A stretch of DNA of 64,000 nt, taken from contig NZ_CAJYDW010000002.1 in assembly GCF_913774235.1 (NCBI RefSeq), positions 124,001 through 188,000 of the forward strand. The letters are read 5' to 3'. Position 1 is the stretch's first letter; each line of letters begins with the position of its first letter. The stretch comes from an uncultured Pseudomonas sp. GTDB taxonomy: Bacteria > Pseudomonadota > Gammaproteobacteria > Pseudomonadales > Pseudomonadaceae. Positions 57,144 to 64,000 of the stretch are shown piece by piece. The notes below the pieces were generated by a model that saw nothing but the letters and a program-made list of their open reading frames with translations, was not told the DNA's origin and did no database searches. The translations under genes and the position numbers were made by a program.

Positions 57144-58253
57144 TCACTTGTCGGCACCGAAGTACTGGGTACGCAGCTTGCCCGCGGTCTGGTCTTCTTC
57201 CAGGGACAGCAGGGCCACGGTCACGTCGTGGGTGAGGGGGCTGTTCAGCGGCAGGGCGAAGGCGTACTTGCGCGGCTCGAAGATCTTGCCGACCACCTGG
57301 ATGGGCAGGGTCGGGTGCTGCTGGTCGAAGTACTCCAGCGTGGCGGCGTCGTCGACCACGGCGTCGATCTCCTGGGTGGTCAAGGCCGCCACTGCCTGGT
57401 CCAGGTCGGGGAAGGCGCGATAGTCGAGGCCGAGGCGGGCGATGTGGTCCTCGGAGAGGCTGCCGGCCTCGACACCGATGCGCTTGCCGGGCAGGTCGCC
57501 CAGGCCGGTGATGCGGCTGGTGATGCTGTTGACGGTCATGACGCTGGTGACGGTCGAGGTCACGTAGGCCATCACGGCCACGCTGCAGGCCATCCAGAGG
57601 GCGGCGAGCACGGTGCCCAGGCTGCCGAAGAGATTCTTGTGCGAGGTCTTGCCGGTCGTGGTCACTGCCATGACGTGGTAGAAGCTGATCGCCAGGCCTG
57701 GCCACCACTGGGGTGGAAATTCCTTGTCGAGCCGGCGCTCCACCAGGGTGAGCAACAGGGTGATGAGCAGTAGTCCGGCGCCGAGCCAGGCGTAGCTCGT
57801 GAGATAGCCGAGTTTGTGCAGGTCGTGCAGCAGACTCAGCGGACCGATCTGGCGCTCCTCGTTGACCAGGATGCGCAGGCCGCCATTGAACCAGGGTTGG
57901 GTGAAGCTCAGTTGCTCGGCGCGTTCCGCGGTGACGAAGACGTTGGCAACGGCGATGTCGATGCGCCCGCCACGGGCGGCGCCCAGCAGTTCGGGAAGGG
58001 AGCCGGCGCGGACGAATTCGGTCTTGCGCCCGAGCTTGGCCCCGACCGCGTTCCACAGGTCCACCGCCAGGCCGTTGTAGCCGTAGGGGCCGGTCATGAC
58101 GAAGGGCGCGGTGACATAGACGCCGACTCGCAGCGGCGGGGTGGCGACCGGCTCCGCGGCACGGACCGAGTCCAGGACGAGCAGCAGTCCGAGCAACCCC
58201 AGCCAGGGGGTTCGACGGGAAAACATCCATTTAGCGAAGGTGAACACGGGCAA
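57144..58253 (-). CDS. Prokaryotic ionotropic glutamate receptor-like channel
   Basis: 369 residues. Signal peptide (1-32), first lobe of a family 3 solute-binding domain (about 40-140), TM1 (152-170), pore loop (about 185-202), TM2 (211-236), then the second lobe (250-365). This split binding domain with an inserted two-TM channel is the GluR0 layout. The pore reads VMAVTTTGKTS, not TVGYG, so K selectivity is uncertain. Ligand unknown; probably an amino acid. Confidence 0.87.
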   Translation of the reverse strand: MPVFTFAKWMFSRRTPWLGLLGLLLVLDSVRAAEPVATPPLRVGVYVTAPFVMTGPYGYNGLAVDLWNAVGAKLGRKTEFVRAGSLPELLGAARGGRIDIAVANVFVTAERAEQLSFTQPWFNGGLRILVNEERQIGPLSLLHDLHKLGYLTSYAWLGAGLLLITLLLTLVERRLDKEFPPQWWPGLAISFYHVMAVTTTGKTSHKNLFGSLGTVLAALWMACSVAVMAYVTSTVTSVMTVNSITSRITGLGDLPGKRIGVEAGSLSEDHIARLGLDYRAFPDLDQAVAALTTQEIDAVVDDAATLEYFDQQHPTLPIQVVGKIFEPRKYAFALPLNSPLTHDVTVALLSLEEDQTAGKLRTQYFGADK

Positions 58254-58472
58254 TCCGCCTGGGGCCTGGTCGTGAGGAAGGGCTGCCGTTGTCGCCTGTG
58301 CCGCTGCTGGCGGAGAGGCGTAATGGCGCTATGCCTGGCTATCGGCTGGGTTTTACCAGGCTTGAGGTGCGCCTGAATCCTTCGCTGGAGGTCTTTGCGC
58401 GCGTCCTGGTCTTCCTGGAGCGAATGCCGCTTCGCCATCGGTGAGGCGGCAGCGTCGAGCTGCCGTAGCGGA

Positions 58473-59372
58473 TCAACCCATCTTCGTGCCGGCCCAGGCG
58501 GATGCGTCGTGGGGATGCAGGCTCTCCAGATGGCGGACGTGGATGTTCAGGTTGCGGTAGCTATCGCGCAGGGCCAGCAGCAGGCGGCGGGCGGCGTCTT
58601 CGACGAACATCAGGTTGCTGCCGTTGAGGGCGGCGAACGCCTGTTCATCGGCGCGTTTGACGGCGGTTTGGACCGGAGTGCCCAAGGCGATTTCGCAGTG
58701 GTCGATCAGGGGCAGCAGGTCGAGGGTGGGCGCGGTCGATGGGAGGTCGATGCTGACCCGCGCCAGGCTACGCTGGCTGTGGGGAGTGGCCAGCGAGGCG
58801 TTCCGGCGCAGCCAACTGGCGACGGTCATGGGGCTCAATGCCTCTTCAGCGCCATGGTCGTCCAGGAAGGCCCGTTCGATCAGTTGGCGAGACAGCGACG
58901 CGGAGCAAGGGCAGGTGGACGAATAGGCGATTTCGACGCGGGCGCGGAGCTGGAAGACGCCGGCGATCAGGCTGGCGTCTAGGCGCACGGGATAGCGTTT
59001 CCAGCCGCTGAGTCCGGGCGTCACCAGGGCCGGGCGGCGGACCAGCAGAGCGAAGTCCAGGCGTAGGCGCGCCGCGCGGGAGTCGCAGCTACGGTGGCTG
59101 GTGATCATGTCGGCCAGTAGAGCGCGCAGGCGCTCGGGCGTGAGCGGTTCAACCAGGCGATCCAGCAACTGGTAAAGCCGGGACATGTGGATGCCCTTGG
59201 TCGTGGGCGAAGGCAGATCGACCTGGATGTCGGCGCTGGCCGGCCAGAGGCCGTTGGCCTCGCGGTCGGCGAGGCGGATGGGCAGGTCGATGCCCTGCAT
59301 GCCGACCCAGTCGAGGGCGGCGGGTAGGGTGGTTGTCTCGCTGAGGGAGACGTCGGGCAGTATGGCCTTCAT
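58473..59372 (-). CDS. folE2: GTP cyclohydrolase IB (zinc-independent)
   Basis: 299 residues from ATG 59372. KGIHMSR at 59-65 and the metal/catalytic Cys in [10 protein letters not shown] (Cys-154, Cys-156) define FolE2. It makes dihydroneopterin triphosphate for folate and can use metals other than zinc. It follows zigA closely, so both respond to zinc starvation. Confidence 0.95.
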   Translation of the reverse strand: MKAILPDVSLSETTTLPAALDWVGMQGIDLPIRLADREANGLWPASADIQVDLPSPTTKGIHMSRLYQLLDRLVEPLTPERLRALLADMITSHRSCDSRAARLRLDFALLVRRPALVTPGLSGWKRYPVRLDASLIAGVFQLRARVEIAYSSTCPCSASLSRQLIERAFLDDHGAEEALSPMTVASWLRRNASLATPHSQRSLARVSIDLPSTAPTLDLLPLIDHCEIALGTPVQTAVKRADEQAFAALNGSNLMFVEDAARRLLLALRDSYRNLNIHVRHLESLHPHDASAWAGTKMG

Positions 59373-59386
59373 TGGCAGGGTTCGGC

Positions 59387-60616
59387 TCAGTGGGGGGCGG
59401 AGGCCTGGGGCCAGTCGCTGAAGGGATTGTGCAGCTTCACCCAGGCCTCGGGGCCGGCGGCGAGTTCGCGGTCGGTGAGCAGGCAGGCGTCCAGGCGCGC
59501 GCGCAGGGCGCCTTCGTTCATGTCCATGCCGATGAGCACCAGTTCCTGACGGGCGTCGCCGACGCCTTCGTGCCATTTCTCCTTGATGATGGCGACGGTC
59601 TCTTCATCCTCTGGCCATTGTTCGGGCGGTACCGCGGCCCACCAGCGACCGGCCACGCCGTGACGGGCGACGGCGCCGGCCTGGGACCAGGTGCCGGCAT
59701 GGGCCGGATGGCTGGCCAGCCAGAAATAACCCTTGGAACGGACCACGCCAGGCCACTCCTCCGCGACCAGAGCGAAGAAGCGCTCGGGATGGAAGGGGCG
59801 GCGTGCCTGGTAGACGAAGCTGGTGATGCCGTATTCCTCGGTTTCCGGGGTGTGCTCACCGCGTAGCTCCTGCAACCAGCCGGGGGCCTTGGCGGCTTCG
59901 TCGAAATCGAACAGGCCGGTCTGCAGCACCCGCTCCAGGGGGACGGCGCCAAAGCTCGCCAGTTCCAGCCGGGCACGGGGATTGAGGCTGTGCAGGATGG
60001 CCAGCAGGCGATCACGGTCTTCGGAGCCGATCAGATCCAGCTTGTTCACCACGATGACATCGCAGAATTCGATCTGCTCGATCAGCAGGTCGACCACGGT
60101 GCGTTCGTCTTCCTCGCCGAGGGATTCGCCGCGTGACTGCAGGGAGTCGCTGGAGGCGTAGTCACGCAGGAAGTTGAAGGCATCGACCACGGTGACCAGG
60201 GTATCGAGCTGGGCGACGTCGCCGAGGCAGCGGCCGTCTTCGCCGGCGAAGGTGAAGGTTTCGGCCACCGGCAGCGGCTCGGAGATGCCGGTGGATTCGA
60301 TGACCAGTTGATCGAAGCGACCATCCCGGGCGAGGCGTTCCACTTCCAGCAGCAGGTCTTCACGCAGGGTGCAGCAGATGCAGCCATTGCTCATCTCCAC
60401 CAGCTTTTCCTCGGTGCGCGAAAGCTCGGCGCCACCGTCGCGGACCAGGGCGGCGTCGATGTTGACCTCGGACATGTCGTTGACGATGACCGCCACTCGG
60501 CGACCTTCGCGGTTGTTGAGGATGTGATTGAGCAGGGTGGTCTTGCCGGCGCCGAGAAAGCCGGAGAGCACGGTGACGGGGAGTTTCTTGCTGGGGAGGG
60601 CGGCTTGGGCGGTCAT
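59387..60616 (-). CDS. zigA: Zinc chaperone GTPase, CobW/COG0523 family
   Basis: 409 residues from the second in-frame ATG (60616). P-loop GFLGAGKTT at 19-27, metal motif CICC at 79-82, NKLD for guanine recognition, and the CobW C-terminal domain. It is a ZigA-type metallochaperone expressed under zinc limitation. A Zur-type palindrome precedes it, and folE2 follows after 14 bases. Confidence 0.94.
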   Translation of the reverse strand: MTAQAALPSKKLPVTVLSGFLGAGKTTLLNHILNNREGRRVAVIVNDMSEVNIDAALVRDGGAELSRTEEKLVEMSNGCICCTLREDLLLEVERLARDGRFDQLVIESTGISEPLPVAETFTFAGEDGRCLGDVAQLDTLVTVVDAFNFLRDYASSDSLQSRGESLGEEDERTVVDLLIEQIEFCDVIVVNKLDLIGSEDRDRLLAILHSLNPRARLELASFGAVPLERVLQTGLFDFDEAAKAPGWLQELRGEHTPETEEYGITSFVYQARRPFHPERFFALVAEEWPGVVRSKGYFWLASHPAHAGTWSQAGAVARHGVAGRWWAAVPPEQWPEDEETVAIIKEKWHEGVGDARQELVLIGMDMNEGALRARLDACLLTDRELAAGPEAWVKLHNPFSDWPQASAPH

Positions 60617-60684
60617 GGTTTTCACGATTGAGAATCGATGGAGGGGCGCATTCCCTTAGTAGGAATAAGGGAAATTTAAAACAC

Positions 60685-60697
60685 GTTATAACATAAC
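60685..60697 (-). promoter_or_regulatory. Zur-type box upstream of zigA-folE2
   Basis: GTTAT-N3-ATAAC (minus strand GTTATGTTATAAC), very close to the gammaproteobacterial Zur consensus. It lies 69 bases before the zigA start codon in an AT-rich promoter region. Confidence 0.75.
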
Positions 60698-60824
60698 ATT
60701 TTCGAGGTGTAAGTACGCCGTCGCGGAGATAGCCCATGGCAACGGTAGGGCTACTGGTGTGCCACTCTTTTCCTTGCGGCGACTCGGTTCGTCGAGCGCC
60801 TTCTCGGCAAGGCGCGACGATGGC

Positions 60825-61559
60825 TCAGACGTGCTGGCCACCATTGATATGAATCTCGGCGCCGTTGATATAGCAGGAACGCTCGCTGCAGAGGAAATAG
60901 ATGGTCTCGGCCACTTCATCGGGAGTGCCCAGACGCTTGAGTGGCACTTCGGCTTCCACCAGGCCGTCGGTGCCGGGTGAGAGGATGGAGGTGGCGATCT
61001 CGCCCGGGGCGATGGCGTTGGCGCGCACGCCGCGCGGGCCGAACTCGTGGGCCAGTTCGCGGGTGAGGGCGGCGAGGCCGGCCTTGGAGGCGGCGTAGGC
61101 CACCCCGGCGAAGGGATGGACCCGCGAGCCGGCGATGGAGGTGACGTTGACGATGCTGCCCTGGGCCGCTTCCAGTTCCGGCAGCAGCGCGCGGGCGAGC
61201 AGGGCGGTGGAGACCAGGTTGACGTTGAGCACGTGGGTCCAGGTCTCGGCATCGGACGCGAGTACGCCGAGACGGCTACCATCGGCGCCCTTGGGTGAGA
61301 TGCCGGCGTTGTTGACCAGGGCGTGCAGCTTGCCGCTGGGCAGGCGCTCGCGAACGGTGGCGACCAGGCGATCGATCTGCGCGAGGTCGGCAAGATCGGC
61401 CTGGATGTGGGCGTCGCGGGCTTCCGGCCAGGCGCACTCTTCAGAGAAGGGCTGCCGGGAGACGGTGAGCAATCGCCAACCCAGGTTGCGGAACAGCTTG
61501 ACCGTGGCGTGGCCGATACCGCGGCTGGCGCCGGTGAGCAGCATGGTGCGTTGCGTCAT
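60825..61559 (-). CDS. SDR-family oxidoreductase
   Basis: 244 residues from ATG 61559 with GGAG upstream. TGASRGIG (9-16) binds NAD(P); NNAG at 83-86; catalytic Ser-141, Tyr-155 (YAASK) and Lys-159. Classical short-chain dehydrogenase; substrate unknown. Confidence 0.92.
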   Translation of the reverse strand: MTQRTMLLTGASRGIGHATVKLFRNLGWRLLTVSRQPFSEECAWPEARDAHIQADLADLAQIDRLVATVRERLPSGKLHALVNNAGISPKGADGSRLGVLASDAETWTHVLNVNLVSTALLARALLPELEAAQGSIVNVTSIAGSRVHPFAGVAYAASKAGLAALTRELAHEFGPRGVRANAIAPGEIATSILSPGTDGLVEAEVPLKRLGTPDEVAETIYFLCSERSCYINGAEIHINGGQHV

Positions 61560-61671
61560 GTGGAGCTCCGGATTGCAGCACAGAGGCCAAGGTCGGGCAG
61601 CATAATGGCTCCGACCACTGACAAGCCGGTTCACTATGCCGACGCAGAGCCTAGGCGGCAATCGCAGGTGG

Positions 61672-61705
61672 CAAGACCTCACCGCTGGCGGACGGCGAGG
61701 TCTTG
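61672..61705. terminator. Hairpin downstream of the FAD monooxygenase
   Basis: CAAGACCTC and GAGGTCTTG arms with inner CCG/CGG pairs. No T-run. Probably the end of the Nit1C transcript. Confidence 0.45.
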
Positions 61706-61780
61706 GGTATCTTCCGCGGCGGGTGCCTGCAAATCGGTGGGCGGCGGTCTTGGCTACAGACCGCCTACGTCCTGGCGCTA

Positions 61781-63031
61781 TCAGAGCTGCCGAGAGCCCT
61801 GCTTAAGGACGGCTAATCGGCTCAACTGCGCCACCAGGTACTCCGCATCGCGCGCCACGCCGCTGAAGCGTCCGGAGCCCCAGGTGTGCAGCCAGGGCAG
61901 TCCGAGGAAGTACAGGCCCGGTTGCGCGGTAACACCGCGGGTGTGGCCCGGATAGCTGCGTCCATTGAAGACCGGTACATCCACCCAACTGAAATCGGGC
62001 TGGAAGCCGATGCACCAGATGACGCTGGTGATGCCGGCACTACCCAGGTCCAGGGTGGTGGGCAAACCTTCGGGACGCCACAGGGGCTCGTAGGGAGCGC
62101 CTGGCGGAGCGTCGATACTGTTCTGGGCGATGTACTGGTCGATGCTGGCATTGATGCGGTTGTAGACGGCATCCGCCGCATCCAGCTTGGCCGCCAGATC
62201 CGCGGAGAACGTCAGCACCTCGCCTTCCAGGCCGTTCAGCCGCCCGAAGAGCTGCATGCCTTCCAGGGCGAAGCGGCGCAGATCGATGTCGCGGCCACCG
62301 TCGCGCCCGGTGACGTAATGGTTGGTGTTGTCGCGCACGCCTTCGCGCAGCGGGTGGGTGTCGACGCCGATTTCGTAGTAGCCCATCTCGGCCAGCCAGT
62401 CGACGACATCCTTGCCGCGATAGTGACGGGCACAGCGCGGCGCATCGCCGACGGCGAGATACACCTGGCGGCCGGCAAGGTGCAGGTCCTCGGCAATCTG
62501 GGCGCCCGATTGACCAGAGCCCACCACCAGCACCGCACCGGGCGGCAAGGTCTCGGCGTTGCGGTATTGCTCGGAATGGAGCTGGACGATAGACGCCGGC
62601 AGGCGTTCGGCCAGCCGGGGGATGATCGGGGTGTGATAGCCACCGCTGGCCACGATCACCTGATCGGCGCTGAATTCCCCAGCGCTGGTGTCGAGTCGAT
62701 ACCCACCCTCTGGGCGCGTCACCAGGCGCTGGACCGTGACCCCCTCCCGCACCGGCGCCTGGACCTTGGCGATGAAAGCATCCAGGTAGGCGATGATGTC
62801 GGCTTTCCTCATGAAGCCGTGGGGATCGGGGCCGTCGTAGGGATGGCCTGGCAAGGCGCACTGCCAGTTGGGCGTCACCAGGCAGAAATTGTCCCAGCGC
62901 TGATTGCGCCAGGTATGGGTCAGGGAGTGCTTTTCCAGCACCAGATGATCGATATCCTGTTGCTGCAGGTAGTAGCTGGCGGACAGCCCGGCCTGGCCAC
63001 CGCCGACGACAATGGCGCTGTAATGGGTCAT
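61781..63031 (-). CDS. nitH: FAD-dependent oxidoreductase, MSMEG_0569 family (NitH)
   Basis: 416 residues from ATG 63031. N-terminal FAD site GGGQAG (10-15) and second dinucleotide site VVGSGQSGAQIAE. This is a flavin monooxygenase-like protein found in the Nit1C nitrilase cluster. It follows the MSMEG_0570 gene by 14 bases. Substrate unknown. Confidence 0.87.
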   Translation of the reverse strand: MTHYSAIVVGGGQAGLSASYYLQQQDIDHLVLEKHSLTHTWRNQRWDNFCLVTPNWQCALPGHPYDGPDPHGFMRKADIIAYLDAFIAKVQAPVREGVTVQRLVTRPEGGYRLDTSAGEFSADQVIVASGGYHTPIIPRLAERLPASIVQLHSEQYRNAETLPPGAVLVVGSGQSGAQIAEDLHLAGRQVYLAVGDAPRCARHYRGKDVVDWLAEMGYYEIGVDTHPLREGVRDNTNHYVTGRDGGRDIDLRRFALEGMQLFGRLNGLEGEVLTFSADLAAKLDAADAVYNRINASIDQYIAQNSIDAPPGAPYEPLWRPEGLPTTLDLGSAGITSVIWCIGFQPDFSWVDVPVFNGRSYPGHTRGVTAQPGLYFLGLPWLHTWGSGRFSGVARDAEYLVAQLSRLAVLKQGSRQL

Positions 63032-63045
63032 GCGCAATTCCTCGT

Positions 63046-63375
63046 TCAGATATCGCCGCAGGCAGCCGGGTTGCCGGTTGTCCGGCCCTGCTGCTGGAGT
63101 TCGAGCACCTCGACCTGCAGGTCATCGCCATCGGCATAGGCGCGTGCCTGCCGGCGCAACTCGCTCAGGCTGTCCATGGCGGAGCTGCAGTAGAAGCCCT
63201 TGACCTCCTTGACCCGCTCGGAGGCGGCGTGCAGACCACTTTCGGCGCGCTGCAAGAATTCGCTCAGGGGGTAGCGCCGACCGCTTTCCAGGTGCCGGCC
63301 AATGCTGGTCGACGGGGAATAAGCGGTGCTTTCCTGGCCGTCGGGCCAGCGCAGGCGAATGATGACGGCGGGCAT
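63046..63375 (-). CDS. nitG: MSMEG_0570 family nitrogen-starvation protein (NitG)
   Basis: 109 residues. MPAVIIRLRWPDGQESTAYS, then RYPLSEFLQRAESGLHAASE and RVKEVKGFYCSSAMDSL are typical of this small family. It is part of the Nit1C cluster between the AIR-synthase-like and FAD genes. Function unknown. One base from the upstream stop. Confidence 0.85.
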   Translation of the reverse strand: MPAVIIRLRWPDGQESTAYSPSTSIGRHLESGRRYPLSEFLQRAESGLHAASERVKEVKGFYCSSAMDSLSELRRQARAYADGDDLQVEVLELQQQGRTTGNPAACGDI

Positions 63376-63376
63376 A

Positions 63377-64000
63377 TCAGAGCTCCTCGGCCTGGCTGAA
63401 GCCGGTGAAAGAAAAGTCGTGCAGATTCCAGAATTCGGCGCATTGCTGGTCCAGTTGAACGGTTAGCCGGGCGCTGGCGTCGATCCGGCCGATGGCCGCA
63501 CAGTGCAGGCCTTCCCGGGCGAAGGCCGAGCTGACGGACGCCAGATCCTGGTCGGCGAGGGTCAGCAGGAAGCCGTAGCTCGGGAAGGCGCGCAGCCAGC
63601 GTTCCAAGGGAGCGTTGGCGGGGCGTGGAACCTTGGCAAGGTCGATCTGGGCGCCACAACCGGTGGGCTCGAGCAGCATCAGCAGCGTGCCCAGCAATCC
63701 GGCATTGCTGATGTCCTTGGCCGCTTGCAGCAGACCGGCCTCGGCCAACTGCGGAATGACCTCGAGCTTGGCGCGCAGGCGGGCCGGCGCGACCTCTTCG
63801 AAGGCCTTCCAGTAGGGGGCGTCGCCGTGCCAGCGGCCGTCGAGATCGGCCACCATGGCCAGGCACTGGCCGGGGCGTACATGCAGGGTCGACAACAGGC
63901 GACGGGCCCAGCCGGTGATGGCCACCGCCAGGGCGGTCGGATGCTCGGGGCCCCGGCTGGTATGGCCGCCGGCCAGGTGCACGCCATAGGCCTGGCAGGC
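63377..64000 (-). CDS. nitF: AIR synthase-like protein, sll0787 family (NitF), partial
   Basis: The C-terminal 207 residues; the 5' part lies beyond the window. The N-terminal part seen (VHLAGGHTS) and FVLxP-type PurM fold features such as LGTLLMLLEPTGCGAQIDL match the sll0787 AIR-synthase-like family of the Nit1C cluster. It probably binds ATP. It starts the visible Nit1C run. Confidence 0.85.
   Translation of the reverse strand, partial: ACQAYGVHLAGGHTSRGPEHPTALAVAITGWARRLLSTLHVRPGQCLAMVADLDGRWHGDAPYWKAFEEVAPARLRAKLEVIPQLAEAGLLQAAKDISNAGLLGTLLMLLEPTGCGAQIDLAKVPRPANAPLERWLRAFPSYGFLLTLADQDLASVSSAFAREGLHCAAIGRIDASARLTVQLDQQCAEFWNLHDFSFTGFSQAEEL

Noticed and set aside
61886-63139. 417-codon plus-strand frame over nitH
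   Set aside because: Antisense shadow of the FAD oxidoreductase; no start signal or domain.

Overview
The window is GC-rich Pseudomonas chromosome carrying one complete-looking prophage of about 48.8 kb. The left flank (1-5.9 kb) has the order serS, cysG, glutathionyl-hydroquinone reductase (GHR), ybiB, tusE-B-C-D, yccA, tRNA-Ser(UGA). As I recall it, this matches the same locus in P. aeruginosa. The right flank (55-64 kb) holds a CHASE-GGDEF diguanylate cyclase, a glutamate-receptor-like channel, a Zur-type folE2/zigA zinc-sparing operon, an SDR oxidoreductase and the end of a Nit1C (cyanide/nitrilase) cluster. Genus Pseudomonas is secure; I cannot name the species.

The prophage is integrated in the 3' half of tRNA-Ser(UGA). 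A perfect 69-bp repeat marks attL (5823-5891) and attR (54644-54712). The tRNA is intact on the left, next to the integrase. Leftward early genes (6.0-16.1 kb) include the integrase, a DUF4224 protein, a C5 methyltransferase inactivated by an internal deletion, small regulators, a LexA-controlled DUF1654 gene and the CI repressor. Rightward early genes (16.2-21.7 kb) are cro, a KilA-N protein, lambda O/P-like replication genes with four iterons inside the O-like gene, small DNA-metabolism proteins and a probable late regulator.

Late genes (22-51.4 kb) run rightward: two membrane proteins (holin candidates), HNH endonuclease, terminase, an HK97-type head module (portal, ClpP-like protease, capsid, connectors) and a lambda-like tail module. 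The tail module has a programmed -1 frameshift between G and GT, a 952-residue tape measure, M, L, K, I and J, then tail-tip and fibre proteins, a GH19 endolysin and Rz/Rz1 spanins. The particle should therefore be a siphovirus.

The tail module is interrupted twice. Between K and I lie a small membrane peptide, a HigBA toxin-antitoxin pair and a module like the P22 immI region: two divergent Arc-type repressors over three operators, then BRO-N and ORF6N antirepressors and a Cor-like lipoprotein. Between I and J lies an AT-rich orphan gene with its own terminator. The right end carries duplicated small genes, a LexA-box coiled-coil gene and an AT-rich PIN-domain protein next to attR, a candidate defence gene.

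Regulatory logic read from the sequence: five operator-like sites of the form TGnAC-N5-GTnCA lie at pR/pRM (16111-16182) and at a leftward promoter (13621-13660); two LexA boxes control outlying genes; a 14-bp palindrome of unknown role occurs three times in the early region. All functions are inferred by reading the sequence; no search was run.
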